A stretch of 64,000 bases of DNA from an uncultured Christensenella sp. (GCA_949290515.1 CASERZ010000007.1:18245-82244); one strand, 5' to 3'; counted from the stretch's first letter, positions 25,692-35,734 are shown. The notes: generated by a model from the sequence alone, not told the origin. A program made the numbers and translations.

Positions 25692-25723
25692 AAAAAGGAA
25701 AACAGTTTTGTTTTCCTTTTTTT
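25692..25723 (+). terminator. Intrinsic terminator after tsf
   Basis: The inverted repeat AAAAGGAAAAC / GTTTTCCTTTT is followed directly by T residues. It starts 8 nt after the tsf stop. Confidence 0.8.
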
Positions 25724-25742
25724 CAAAGAAAAACAGAGTTAA

Positions 25743-26456
<714 letters not shown>

Positions 26457-26498
26457 CAGGATAATAGTCTTTAAAACTTAGATAAAATACTTTGTGAG

Positions 26499-26527
26499 AG
26501 GATATACTTCGGTATATCCTTTTTTTA
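26499..26527 (+). terminator. Intrinsic terminator after pyrH
   Basis: AGGATATAC (26499-26507) pairs with GTATATCCT (26512-26520) and is followed by seven T residues. Confidence 0.85.
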
Positions 26528-26601
26528 CGCAAATTTTATCGAATATTTTGTATATACGGTCGGGTATGCACATAATTATATAAAAATATAATAAAAAAGC
26601 A

Positions 26602-26630
26602 TTGTATTTGATTGTTTCTTTTGGTATAAT
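26602..26630 (+). promoter_or_regulatory. Sigma-A promoter of frr operon
   Basis: TTGTAT (26602-26607), a 17-bp spacer and TATAAT (26625-26630), 30 nt before the frr ATG with AAGGAG between. Confidence 0.65.
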
Positions 26631-26659
26631 TATTGTAGCAAATTGCAAGGAGAATAATT

Positions 26660-27235
26660 ATGGCATACGAACTTATGGAAGTATTGGAAGTTTTCGACGA
26701 GTTTGAAACTAAAATGAGCAAGAGCGTCGCAAGTCTTCAGTATGAGTTCAACAATATGAAAGCAGGCAGAGCAAACCCTCATTTGCTCGACAAGATTACC
26801 GTAGACTATTACGGCACCCCTACGCCTCTCAAGCAGATAGGCAACGTACAGACGCCCGAAGCAAGAATGCTTATGATAACTGTATGGGATACGTCTATAC
26901 TCAAAGAGGTCGAAAAGGCTATTATTGCGGCTAATATCGGCATTACTCCCAACAACGACGGCAAGGTCATCAGACTTGTATTCCCCGAGTTGACTGAAGA
27001 GAGAAGAAAAGAGCTTTGCAAGAGTATCAAGGCACTTGCCGAAAATACCAAAGTCGCTTTGAGAAATGCCAGAAGAGATATCAACGACAGTATCAAAAAA
27101 TTCAAAAAGGACAATCTCATTAGTGAAGACGAAGTCGGCGTATACGAAAAAGACGTTGATAAAAAACTCGCTGAACAAGTTGATATTGTCGACAAAATGA
27201 CCAAGGAAAAGGAACAGGAAGTTCTTTCGGTTTGA
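26660..27235 (+). CDS. frr: Ribosome recycling factor
   Basis: 191-residue RRF, slightly longer than the common 185. It shows the NMKAGRANPHLLDKI motif of the three-helix bundle and LTEERRKELCKSIKALAE. With EF-G it splits post-termination ribosomes. Own promoter. A hairpin with a short T-rich tail separates it from uppS. Confidence 0.97.
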   Translation: MAYELMEVLEVFDEFETKMSKSVASLQYEFNNMKAGRANPHLLDKITVDYYGTPTPLKQIGNVQTPEARMLMITVWDTSILKEVEKAIIAANIGITPNNDGKVIRLVFPELTEERRKELCKSIKALAENTKVALRNARRDINDSIKKFKKDNLISEDEVGVYEKDVDKKLAEQVDIVDKMTKEKEQEVLSV

Positions 27236-27244
27236 TTAAATACG

Positions 27245-27273
27245 CAAGTCGGCGGCAAAAAGCCGACTTGTTT
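27245..27273 (+). terminator. Weak terminator or attenuator between frr and uppS
   Basis: CAAGTCGGC (27245-27253) and GCCGACTTG (27262-27270) form a 9-bp stem, but only TTTGT follows. It probably reduces rather than stops read-through into uppS, which has no separate promoter that I can see. Confidence 0.6.
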
Positions 27274-27288
27274 GTCTAAGGGCGGTTT

Positions 27289-27984
27289 ATGGCTACAGAA
27301 TTGAAAATACCACGTCATATAGCTTTTATTATGGACGGCAACGGCAGATGGGCTGCGGCAAGAGGATTGGCACGCAGCGAAGGACACCGTGAAGGCGCAG
27401 AAGCACTCAAAAGAGTGCTTGCCGCTTGCGCGCAAAAAGGAGTACAGGTAGTTTCCGTATATGCCTTTTCGTGCGAAAATTGGTCAAGACCTCAGGCGGA
27501 GATTAAGTTTTTGTTTTCTCTTATCTCGCAATTTGCGAAAAAAGAGCTCAAAAAATATGCAGAAATGGGTTACAGAGTAACATTTAGCGGAGACCTGACT
27601 CAGTTGCCTAAAAGCACCAACAACGCTATAAAAAAAGTCGTTGACGCAAGCAAAAACAATACCGGGATGATAGTTAATATTGCTCTGAATTACGGCGCAA
27701 GACAGGAAATTGTCAGAGCGGTTAATCTTATTTTGCAATCGGGAATAAGACAGGTTGACGAGCAGATGTTTGAAGACTGTCTTTATACTGCAGGTTTTCC
27801 CGCATTGGACCTTGTTGTGCGCTCAAGCGGAGAAAAACGCCTTAGTAATTTTATGCTGTGGCAGTGCGCATACAGCGAGTTTATTTTTACGGATAAGTTT
27901 TGGCCTGATTTTGACGAGAATACTATAGAAGAAATACTCAAAGAGTATTCCTCTCGCGACAGGCGTTTTGGAGGGATTAAATAA
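27289..27984 (+). CDS. uppS: Undecaprenyl diphosphate synthase
   Basis: 231-residue cis-prenyltransferase that extends farnesyl diphosphate to the C55 carrier lipid. The catalytic motif FIMDGNGRWA, the SxEN region (VYAFSCENWSRP) and the RSSGEKRLSNFMLWQ motif are present. Length is typical. It overlaps the cdsA ATG by one base. ispA, dxs, dxr and ispG, which supply the precursor, are all in the same window. Confidence 0.96.
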   Translation: MATELKIPRHIAFIMDGNGRWAAARGLARSEGHREGAEALKRVLAACAQKGVQVVSVYAFSCENWSRPQAEIKFLFSLISQFAKKELKKYAEMGYRVTFSGDLTQLPKSTNNAIKKVVDASKNNTGMIVNIALNYGARQEIVRAVNLILQSGIRQVDEQMFEDCLYTAGFPALDLVVRSSGEKRLSNFMLWQCAYSEFIFTDKFWPDFDENTIEEILKEYSSRDRRFGGIK

Positions 27985-28865
27985 TGTTAAAAAGAATACT
28001 GACGGCTTCGGTTTTGCTCGTGCTCGTATTCGGCACGATTCTCGGCCTCAGACAGATATTCGTAGAGTTTGCCGACGTAGTCGGAATACTTATTTGCTGT
28101 CTCGGAGTTTACGAAATGGCGGGAGCCTTCAAAAAGGCAGAATACAATCCTATGAAATCGGGATTGATAACGGGTTGTATACTGATATATCCGCTTACGC
28201 TGATTTTCGAAAGGTTTCTCGGTAAAGGAGAGGTCGGTATTGTCGCAACTCTCGCTTTCAGCGTAATGATTTGCATTATAGAGTTTACTTTTGTACATAA
28301 ATACGAACTCAAAGACTTGCTATCTACGATATTTATACTTATCTATCCTTTGGCAATGTTTGCAATATTCTTCGTTGTCAACCACAGCAACTACGGATTG
28401 CTCGGTATATTCCTTACGTTGCTTATACCTGTTATGTCCGATACTATGGCATATTTTACAGGCATTACCTTTAAAGGTAAAAAACTCTGTCCGGAGATTA
28501 GCCCCAAAAAGACGATAAGCGGAGCAATCGGCGGTCTTTTGGGCGGTATTATCGGCGCAATGCTCGTATACGTACTCTTTGACGTTACGGGACTTTTCGT
28601 CAACTTCAACAATGTCGGTATAATGCATCTGACCGACAGTCTGTTGTCTTCGGCATTCGTATATCTTGCGATAGGTCTTGTCGGCGGCGTGCTCAGCGAA
28701 GTAGGCGATTTGGGCGCAAGCTGGATTAAGAGAAAAGCGGGAATTAAAGACTTCGGCAAAATTTTCCCCGGTCACGGCGGAATGATGGACAGACTTGACA
28801 GCATACTTTTCGTGCTTCCTCTGGTCTATCTCGTAATCAACGTAGTAAGTGCTGTAAACGCATAA
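27984..28865 (+). CDS. cdsA: Phosphatidate cytidylyltransferase
   Basis: 293-residue membrane enzyme making CDP-diacylglycerol from phosphatidate and CTP. It has about eight hydrophobic helices. The C-terminal family signature is seen in GDLGASWIKRKAGIKDFG followed by the PGHGGMMDRLDS block, and the SDTMAYFTG and PKKTISGAIGG segments are also present. Translationally coupled to uppS. Confidence 0.95.
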   Translation: MLKRILTASVLLVLVFGTILGLRQIFVEFADVVGILICCLGVYEMAGAFKKAEYNPMKSGLITGCILIYPLTLIFERFLGKGEVGIVATLAFSVMICIIEFTFVHKYELKDLLSTIFILIYPLAMFAIFFVVNHSNYGLLGIFLTLLIPVMSDTMAYFTGITFKGKKLCPEISPKKTISGAIGGLLGGIIGAMLVYVLFDVTGLFVNFNNVGIMHLTDSLLSSAFVYLAIGLVGGVLSEVGDLGASWIKRKAGIKDFGKIFPGHGGMMDRLDSILFVLPLVYLVINVVSAVNA

Positions 28866-28881
28866 ATAAAAAGGATTAGAA

Positions 28882-30015
28882 ATGAAAGAGATTTGTATTT
28901 TAGGCAGTACGGGGTCGATAGGTACTCAGGCTTTGGAGGTCGTGGACAAATATCCCGACAAATTCAAAGTCAAGGCACTTTCGTGCAATTCAAACGTACT
29001 GATAAAAGAGCAAATCCGAAAATATATGCCTGAGTATGCAGCGGTTTGCGACGCTGAACTCGCGGACGATTTGGAAAAAAACTTTCCCGATTTGACGGTG
29101 CTCAGAGGCTGTGAAGGTATATGCGAACTTGCCGATAAAAAATACGACTTGCTTCTTAATGCATTGGTCGGAATAAGCGGTCTTAAGCCTACGTTGAGAG
29201 CTATAAAGGCTCATACTACCATAGCTTTGGCAAACAAAGAAACGTTAGTTGCGGGCGGAGACATCGTTATGCCTCTTGCAAAGCAAGAGGGTGTTGATAT
29301 ATTGCCCGTAGACAGCGAACACAGCGCGATATGGCAATCGCTTACGGCAAAGAACGTATCACGGTTGCTTCTTACGGCAAGCGGCGGCGCGTTCAGAGAT
29401 AAGTCAAAAGAGGAACTTAAGTCGGCTAAAGCGGCAGATGCACTCAAACACCCCAACTGGGATATGGGCGCAAAAGTTACGATAGACAGCGCGACTTTGA
29501 TGAATAAAGGGCTTGAAATAATAGAAGCTATGCATCTTTTCGGCGTCGATAGCGAGGATATAAAAGTACTCGTTCACCGTCAGAGCGTAGTCCACAGTAT
29601 GGTAGAGTACGCAGACGGAAGCGTCATTGCTCAGCTCAGTTATCCCGATATGCGTCTTCCTATTCAAATTGCAATGCTTTATCCCGAAAGAGGTGATTAC
29701 GCATTCAAAAAATACGATTTCGTAGGAAAGTCGTTTACTTTCGAGGACGCGGACGAAGACAGGTTTCCTTGTCTGAGAATTGCAAAATATTGCGCAAAAG
29801 AAAGAGGACTTGCCCCCGTAATAATGAACGGCGCAAACGAAGTGCTCGTAAAAGCTTATTTGGATAATAAAATCGGCTTTTACGACATACCATATTTTAT
29901 AGAGAAAGCTCTCGCTGAGTTTTATCACGGAGAAAGAGCAGAGAGCGAACAGATGATTTACGATACGGATTCTGACGTGAGAAAGTATGTCGAAGACCTT
30001 ATCCTGTCGAGGTGA
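28882..30015 (+). CDS. dxr: 1-deoxy-D-xylulose 5-phosphate reductoisomerase
   Basis: 377-residue Dxr, the second step of the MEP isoprenoid pathway. The NADPH-binding GSTGSIGTQALEV at the N-terminus, LANKETLVAGG, PVDSEHSAIWQ, LLTASGGAFR, HPNWDMGAKVTIDSATLMN and HRQSVVHSMVEY are all intact. It overlaps the intergenic RBS of rseP, the usual dxr-rseP order. Confidence 0.97.
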   Translation: MKEICILGSTGSIGTQALEVVDKYPDKFKVKALSCNSNVLIKEQIRKYMPEYAAVCDAELADDLEKNFPDLTVLRGCEGICELADKKYDLLLNALVGISGLKPTLRAIKAHTTIALANKETLVAGGDIVMPLAKQEGVDILPVDSEHSAIWQSLTAKNVSRLLLTASGGAFRDKSKEELKSAKAADALKHPNWDMGAKVTIDSATLMNKGLEIIEAMHLFGVDSEDIKVLVHRQSVVHSMVEYADGSVIAQLSYPDMRLPIQIAMLYPERGDYAFKKYDFVGKSFTFEDADEDRFPCLRIAKYCAKERGLAPVIMNGANEVLVKAYLDNKIGFYDIPYFIEKALAEFYHGERAESEQMIYDTDSDVRKYVEDLILSR

Positions 30016-30017
30016 AA

Positions 30018-31211
30018 ATGATATTTTGTTTGGCAGTAAGCGCAGTAGAAGTTTTTAAATGGATAGGCTATTTTATAGTAGCTTTGCTATGCCTTATGCT
30101 GATGATAATGTTGCACGAGTTGGGGCATTATACGTTCGGCAAGATTTTTAAATTTAAAATAAACGAGTTTTCAATAGGCTTCGGTCCTAAGATTTTCAGT
30201 AAAACGAATTCAAAAACAGGAGAAGTTTTTTCAATAAGGTGCGTACCTTTGGGAGGTTATTGCGCTTTTGCGGGAGAAGATGAAGAGGTTCCTGATGAAA
30301 GCGAATTGTCCGAAGAGGAAGACAAAGAAAAGTATAAATACTACTTCAACAAGCGTCCCGTATGGCAGAGAATAATAGTATTGTTTGCGGGAGCGGGGTT
30401 CAACTTTATTTCCGCACTTATCGTTATTACTATTTTCTTTGCGGGATACGGAGAGTATTTCCCAGTAGTAGGCGACGTGTATCAACACGTTGAATACAAT
30501 AAAGACGGCACTTACGAGGTTATCGAGGGCTCTCAACAGCTTCAGCAAGGCGACGTAATCTATTCTGTCAACGGCAAGTATTGTTACAGTTTGCTGGAAT
30601 TCAACAGACTCAATAAGCTTGTGGCAGAGGGCGGAGATACGCTCGACCTAGTAGTTTTGCGCGACGGCGAGGCGGTAAACGTTAAACTTGAAAAGAATTA
30701 CTACCTTACGTGCGTAGAAGGTGAGGAAACGGATGAGGAAGGAAATCCCGTAAAGGTACCCGCTGTAAGCCAGAGTAAGGGTATAGGTATGTCTTTGGCT
30801 ACGTTCAGCGTAGAAAAACTGCCTTTCGGCAGAGCTTTGGGACACGGCTTTACTTTCGGCTACGATATTCTCAGGGTTACATTCACGACTTTGGGACAGG
30901 TGTTTACGGGGCAAGCCGCAGTCAGCGATTCGCTCGGCGGAACGGCTACCGCGATATATTCGCTTGCTCAACTCGTTCAGGCGGGTATACCGGCGATTAT
31001 ATACGGTTTCTGTCTGTTGTCGATATCAATCGGCATAATGAATATTTTGCCTCTTCCCGCACTTGACGGTTCGAGAATAGTATTTGCTATTATCGAAGGC
31101 ATCAGAAGAAAACCGCTCAACCGAAAAGTCGAGGGAATGATACATTTTGTCGGCATTATAGTATTGTTTGCATTGGCTATCATACTGGATTTGGTACATT
31201 TCTTCGGTTAG
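30018..31211 (+). CDS. rseP: Site-2 metalloprotease RseP/RasP family
   Basis: 397-residue intramembrane zinc protease. HELGH (H33, E34, H37) lies in the first hydrophobic segment, a PDZ domain spans about residues 155-215, and the third metal ligand is in NILPLPALDGSRI. Members cleave anti-sigma factors and signal-peptide remnants. The ATG at 30018 fits the GAGGTGAAAATG spacing; a GTG at 30012 would place the start inside the RBS. An acidic insertion (residues ~90-105) follows the first cytoplasmic segment. Confidence 0.94.
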   Translation: MIFCLAVSAVEVFKWIGYFIVALLCLMLMIMLHELGHYTFGKIFKFKINEFSIGFGPKIFSKTNSKTGEVFSIRCVPLGGYCAFAGEDEEVPDESELSEEEDKEKYKYYFNKRPVWQRIIVLFAGAGFNFISALIVITIFFAGYGEYFPVVGDVYQHVEYNKDGTYEVIEGSQQLQQGDVIYSVNGKYCYSLLEFNRLNKLVAEGGDTLDLVVLRDGEAVNVKLEKNYYLTCVEGEETDEEGNPVKVPAVSQSKGIGMSLATFSVEKLPFGRALGHGFTFGYDILRVTFTTLGQVFTGQAAVSDSLGGTATAIYSLAQLVQAGIPAIIYGFCLLSISIGIMNILPLPALDGSRIVFAIIEGIRRKPLNRKVEGMIHFVGIIVLFALAIILDLVHFFG

Positions 31212-31318
31212 TATAAATACGATAGTGCCGCTCAGTATTTTATCGGCGGAATTCAAAGGAGATAAACCGTAGTTTCGCAGTCTTTATATCGACAAAGGCG
31301 CGTAATTGTGAGGTGAAT

Positions 31319-32365
31319 ATGTCAAATAAAAGAATAGTTGAAGTGGGCGGGGTGTCTATAGGCAACGGCAAAATAACCGTGCAGTCTATGACAAATACCA
31401 AGACAAGCGATATCGACGCGACTATAGAGCAGATTTTAAAACTCGAAAAAGCGGGCTGCGAACTTGTCAGGAGCTCTGTTCCCGACGAGGAGAGTGCAAT
31501 CGCACTCAAAGAAATAATAAAAAATATTCATATTCCTATGATAGCCGACATTCATTTTTCGCACAAACTCGCGCTTATGTCGGCGGACGCAGGGGTACAC
31601 AAAATAAGGATAAATCCCGGAAATATAGGCGGTGTAGACAAAGCAAAATATCTGGCGGATTATCTCAAAGAGAGGAAAATTGCCTTGCGTATAGGCGTAA
31701 ACGGCGGTTCGCTGGACGCGAAATACAAAGGTATGCCGCTAGCTCAAGCTATGTGCAACAGTGCGCTCGAATACGTATCCGTACTGGAAAAATGCAATTT
31801 TTACGATATAGTAATATCTGCAAAATCGTCTGACGTTAAGACTATGGTCGACGCATACCGCCTTATAGACAAGGCGTGCGATTATCCTTTGCATCTAGGT
31901 GTAACAGAGGCGGGTATATACCATACGGGACTTGTTAAGTCCGCAGTAGGAATAGGTACGTTGCTTTTGGACGGAATAGGAGATACTGTAAGAGTTTCTT
32001 TGAGCGACGACCCCGTAAAAGAAGTCGAAGCGGCAAAAGACATACTGAAAGCTTGCGGTAAATACGATAAACCTTATTGCGAGATTATATCTTGTCCTAC
32101 GTGCGCACGCACCAATATCAGCGTAAAAGAACTTGCAGAACAGGTAGAGAAACTCTGCGAAGGTATAGAAAAACCGCTTAAGGTTGCCGTTATGGGTTGT
32201 GTAGTAAACGGTATCGGAGAATCTCAGGGAGCAAATCTCGGAGTAGCGGGAGGTAAGGACAAATCGGCTATTTTTGTGGACGGAAAATATGTCTGCAACG
32301 TATCCAACGAAGACATTCTTCCCACTCTGAAAAAATATATCTTGGAATATCAAATAAAAAAATAA
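31319..32365 (+). CDS. ispG: 4-hydroxy-3-methylbut-2-enyl diphosphate synthase
   Basis: 348-residue IspG ([4Fe-4S] enzyme, MEP pathway). Cluster cysteines are in SCPTCART and in MGCVVNGIGE, and the TIM-barrel start VGGVSIGNGKITVQSMTNT is clear. The ATG at 31319 is preceded by AGGTGAAT; a GTG at 31313 overlaps that RBS and is not preferred. It follows rseP as in many Clostridia. Confidence 0.96.
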   Translation: MSNKRIVEVGGVSIGNGKITVQSMTNTKTSDIDATIEQILKLEKAGCELVRSSVPDEESAIALKEIIKNIHIPMIADIHFSHKLALMSADAGVHKIRINPGNIGGVDKAKYLADYLKERKIALRIGVNGGSLDAKYKGMPLAQAMCNSALEYVSVLEKCNFYDIVISAKSSDVKTMVDAYRLIDKACDYPLHLGVTEAGIYHTGLVKSAVGIGTLLLDGIGDTVRVSLSDDPVKEVEAAKDILKACGKYDKPYCEIISCPTCARTNISVKELAEQVEKLCEGIEKPLKVAVMGCVVNGIGESQGANLGVAGGKDKSAIFVDGKYVCNVSNEDILPTLKKYILEYQIKK

Positions 32366-32384
32366 TCGTCACATATCAAATAAA

Positions 32385-33980
32385 ATGCAATTTTTGGACA
32401 AGCTCAACGAAGCTACAAACAACAAGTATTCTTATCTCAGAATAAGCAATCTCAATTTGGACATCGGTACCAATTCGCTGTCCGTTGTCTGTCTGTTGCC
32501 TCCTGAAATTACAGAAGACAAGTTTACGGACGACGATAAGAGAATAATAGAAGAATTCTGCAGAGAGCAGGTCCCCGAACAATTCGACATAAAAATAGTT
32601 TTTATTAAAAACAGGCTCAATAAAGAAGCCATTCTCAAACAAGTGCTGACATTTATGTCCTCCAGACACAAGACGCTTGCGGGACAGTACGATGCAGGTA
32701 TGACCGAGGTGGAAATAGAGGATAAAAAAATAACCGTCAATCTGTTTATGACCAGTGCGGTAATAGATTATTGCGAAAGAAGCGGACTAAAGGATAATCT
32801 TGCGAAATTCTTATACTCGCAAAACTGTACTGATAAAGTAGTCGTCAAACTCAACGTATCGAGAGAAGTTGATTCTGAAAAATTGCTGGCAGACAGGGAC
32901 CACGTAAGATACGTCGATATGGGTGAGATAGATATAATCGGCGAATATCATTATTACGTAGGAAAAGATATTACAAAACGTCCCAGATACATAGAAAAGT
33001 ACAAAAAAGAGATGGACGGAATATGCGTTTGCGGTACCGTCAAAGAACTCAAAACAATCAATATCACCGATAAAAATTCTCCCGACAATAAAGTTAAAAA
33101 AGTGCTGTATAAGTTTGTTATCGACGATACGACGGGGAGTATGGACTGTATTTATTTTGCACGTACGAGAAAGCCCAAGAAGTACGAGGATAACAAAGCT
33201 TTCGTGACTTGTCTTGACGGATTGAGCGACGGAGACGACGTGGTTATTTTCGGCAATTACAGAATGAGCGATTATTCGGGTAAGAATGAGTTGCTTGTGG
33301 TAAAACTTGCCAAGTGCCGTATCAACTACGAGGGACTGGACGAGAGGAGAGAAAATATCAAAAAAGCCAACAAAATCAAAGTTTTCCAAAAGCCTCAAAC
33401 ATATAAAGAGGAGATAAAAGACAATCTTTTCGATATTCTCGGACATTGCGATTACATAATGAACAACAAATTCATAGTCTTCGATTTAGAGACTACGGGT
33501 ACGAATATCGCTAGCGACGAAATAATCGAAATAGGCGCGGTAAAACTGGTAGAAGGTAAAATTACAGAGTATTATAATACTCTGGTAGACCCCGACAGGC
33601 ATATTCCTGACGAGGCGTCAAAGGTAAATCATATTTATGACGAGGATGTAAAAAACGCTCCTTATATCGAAGACGTTTTCCCCTTTTTTATGCAATATTG
33701 CAAAGGATATATCCTCATTGCTCACAACGGAAGCGGTTTTGACTTCAGGTTTTTGGAGAGGTATTGCAATAAATACGGTATACCTTTTGAAAACGAGCTT
33801 GTTGACTCTCTTACCGAAGCGCGGAAAATTCTTAAAAAACAGAGGTCGCACAGTCTTGCTTCTTTGTGCAGTTATTACAATATTGTCAATAAAAACGCGC
33901 ACAGGGCATACGAGGACGCCGAGGCTACCGCAAAGGTATTCGTCAAGCTGATGGACGAATTCTATCGAAAAGACGAATAA
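32385..33980 (+). CDS. PolC-like N-terminal/OB/exonuclease protein lacking polymerase and PHP
   Basis: 531 residues located exactly where Clostridia keep polC (between ispG and rimP). Residues 1-205 look like the PolC N-terminal domain. Residues ~210-315 are an OB fold (GICVCGTVKELKT ... ). Residues 362-526 are a DEDDh proofreading exonuclease: DLETTG (D367, E369), HNGSGFD (D453), and HRAYEDAEAT (H506, D511). Only a ~45-residue linker joins OB and exonuclease, so the PHP half that precedes the exonuclease in PolC is absent. The frame ends in a proper stop with no polymerase coding beyond it. No RBS or promoter is obvious at its ATG. It probably acts as a stand-alone proofreading or single-strand processing factor; this role is inference. 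Confidence 0.85.
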   Translation: MQFLDKLNEATNNKYSYLRISNLNLDIGTNSLSVVCLLPPEITEDKFTDDDKRIIEEFCREQVPEQFDIKIVFIKNRLNKEAILKQVLTFMSSRHKTLAGQYDAGMTEVEIEDKKITVNLFMTSAVIDYCERSGLKDNLAKFLYSQNCTDKVVVKLNVSREVDSEKLLADRDHVRYVDMGEIDIIGEYHYYVGKDITKRPRYIEKYKKEMDGICVCGTVKELKTINITDKNSPDNKVKKVLYKFVIDDTTGSMDCIYFARTRKPKKYEDNKAFVTCLDGLSDGDDVVIFGNYRMSDYSGKNELLVVKLAKCRINYEGLDERRENIKKANKIKVFQKPQTYKEEIKDNLFDILGHCDYIMNNKFIVFDLETTGTNIASDEIIEIGAVKLVEGKITEYYNTLVDPDRHIPDEASKVNHIYDEDVKNAPYIEDVFPFFMQYCKGYILIAHNGSGFDFRFLERYCNKYGIPFENELVDSLTEARKILKKQRSHSLASLCSYYNIVNKNAHRAYEDAEATAKVFVKLMDEFYRKDE

Positions 33981-34074
33981 GCGTGATTTTGTCGGTTTTT
34001 TGACGATTTTGAAGAAAATATGTCTTAAAATCCGACGCGTATAAATATAATTAAATATTTATTGTATAAAAAGG

Positions 34075-34103
34075 TTGCATATGACCGATAAATATGTTAT
34101 ATT
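34075..34103 (+). promoter_or_regulatory. Sigma-A promoter of the rimP-nusA-infB operon
   Basis: TTGCAT (34075-34080), a 17-bp spacer and TATATT (34098-34103). Transcription is predicted from about 34110, 62 nt before rimP. Confidence 0.55.
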
Positions 34104-34124
34104 AATAGTGCAATAGTTGATACT

Positions 34125-34151
34125 AGAGCGACTGCAAAGAGCAGTCGCTCT
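34125..34151 (+). promoter_or_regulatory. Stable hairpin in the rimP leader
   Basis: AGAGCGACTGC (34125-34135) pairs perfectly with GCAGTCGCTCT (34141-34151) around AAAGA, starting about 15 nt into the predicted transcript. There is no T-run, so it is not a terminator. It may be an RNase III site, a stability element or a NusA-linked control site. Confidence 0.6.
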
Positions 34152-34171
34152 CAAACTATAAGAGAGGTTTT

Positions 34172-34645
34172 ATGTCAAAGATAACCGATTCCGTAAAAGA
34201 ATTAGTCGAGCCTATTATTGAACAAAAGGGTATGGAACTCGTCGACGTAGAGTATAAAAAACTCTACGGACAGGATACTTTGATTGTCTATATAGACAAG
34301 ACGGGTGGCGTAAGTCTCGACGATTGCGAACTTGTACACAATGCTATCGACGAGCCTTTGGACGAACTCGACCCTACGGAAGGCAAGCCTTACAATCTCA
34401 ATGTTTCTTCGCCCGGTATAGACAGACCGCTAAAAACAGAAAAGGATTTTAACCGAAAAATGGGACTAGATGTGGAAGTTTCGCTTTATAAGCCCAGTCC
34501 CGAAATCGGAAAAAATAAAAAATTTACCGCAAAGCTTGTCGGATACGACAAAGAAAGCGGGGATATACAACTCGAATACAAAACTAAAAATATAAAACTT
34601 AATATCAAGGACGTGGCTCTGATAAGAGAAGCCATAGTCTTTTAG
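34172..34645 (+). CDS. rimP: Ribosome maturation factor RimP
   Basis: 157-residue RimP, a 30S assembly factor. Visible: MELVDVEYKK, the conserved VSLDDCELVHNAI, and NVSSPGIDRPLK before the C-terminal Sm-like domain. It heads the nusA-infB operon in its usual position, with AGAGAGG before the ATG. Confidence 0.95.
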   Translation: MSKITDSVKELVEPIIEQKGMELVDVEYKKLYGQDTLIVYIDKTGGVSLDDCELVHNAIDEPLDELDPTEGKPYNLNVSSPGIDRPLKTEKDFNRKMGLDVEVSLYKPSPEIGKNKKFTAKLVGYDKESGDIQLEYKTKNIKLNIKDVALIREAIVF

Positions 34646-34654
34646 GAGGACAAA

Positions 34655-35734
34655 ATGTTAAACAAAGATTTCTTTGCTGCACTCGAAGCGCTGGAAAACG
34701 AAAAGAAAATCGAAAAGGCTCAGTATATCGAGTCTCTCGAAGCGGGACTTGCTGCCGCTTACAAAAAGGAGACGGGTGAAAACAGACCTGTTATGGTTGT
34801 GCTCAACCCTCAACGTTCGGAGATAAAGATATACGCTTACAAGACCGTAGTCGAAGAGGTTGTCGACAGCGAAAAGGAAATCTCTCTCGAAGACGCTAAG
34901 GCAATCAAATCCAGCTATAAGGTAGGAGATTTGGTAAAAGAGGAACTCAGCCCCAAGACCCTCAGCCGTATTTCCGCACAAAATGCAAAACAAGTCATTA
35001 CGCAAAGAAACAACGAAATCGTCAAGGAACTCATCAAAGACGAGATGAACAATAAAGAAGGCGAAATCGTAAAAGGTATCGTCAGACGTGTAGAAAACGA
35101 CACCGTATACCTCGAGATGGCAGGCACTCAGCTCGAAGGCGTTATGCTTCCTTCCGAACAGATTAAGGGAGAAAAGTACAACGTCAACGACGTAATCAAC
35201 GTATACGTTAAAAACGTTCGCACTACGTTCAAGGGAAATACTCAGGTAATGGTTTCCAGAGCAAGCATAGGTTTCGTAAAGAAACTCTTTGAAATGGAAG
35301 TACCCGAAATCAAAGCAAATCTCGTCAATATAAAGAAAATCGTTAGAGAACCCGGTTACCGTACAAAGATGGCAGTTTATGCTGAAGACAGCTCTATCGA
35401 CGCAGTTGGTAGCTGCATAGGTCAAAAGGGTATGCGTATCAACAGCGTGGTACAGGAACTCAACGGCGAGAAAATCGACATAATAGGTTACAGCAGCGAT
35501 ATGGGCGAGTATATCTCCAGAGCACTTTCTCCCGCTAAGGTTATCGCGGTTATGCTCAAACCCGAGGAAAAGAGCGCGAAAGCTATCGTCGAAGACGATA
35601 AACTCTCTCTCGCTATCGGTAAAGCCGGTCAAAACGTAAGACTTGCCGCTAAGCTTACCGAATGGAAAATCGATGTAAAACCCTATTCGTCCATTGCGGG
35701 ACAAGAAGGTATGGAAGATATTATTCAGGAATAA
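34655..35734 (+). CDS. nusA: Transcription termination/antitermination protein NusA
   Basis: 359 residues: an N-terminal RNA polymerase-binding domain (1-125), S1 domain (~135-200) and KH1/KH2 (about 230-345, with GSCIGQKGMRINSV and LSLAIGKAGQNVRLAAKL). Like other Gram-positive NusA it lacks the C-terminal acidic repeats of E. coli. GGAGG precedes the ATG. Confidence 0.97.
   Translation: MLNKDFFAALEALENEKKIEKAQYIESLEAGLAAAYKKETGENRPVMVVLNPQRSEIKIYAYKTVVEEVVDSEKEISLEDAKAIKSSYKVGDLVKEELSPKTLSRISAQNAKQVITQRNNEIVKELIKDEMNNKEGEIVKGIVRRVENDTVYLEMAGTQLEGVMLPSEQIKGEKYNVNDVINVYVKNVRTTFKGNTQVMVSRASIGFVKKLFEMEVPEIKANLVNIKKIVREPGYRTKMAVYAEDSSIDAVGSCIGQKGMRINSVVQELNGEKIDIIGYSSDMGEYISRALSPAKVIAVMLKPEEKSAKAIVEDDKLSLAIGKAGQNVRLAAKLTEWKIDVKPYSSIAGQEGMEDIIQE

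Noticed and set aside
33981..34171. Missing polymerase part of PolC hidden by a frameshift
   Set aside because: The 190 nt after the stop contain stops in all + frames, a promoter and the rimP leader; there is no room or residual coding for PHP or Pol3 domains.
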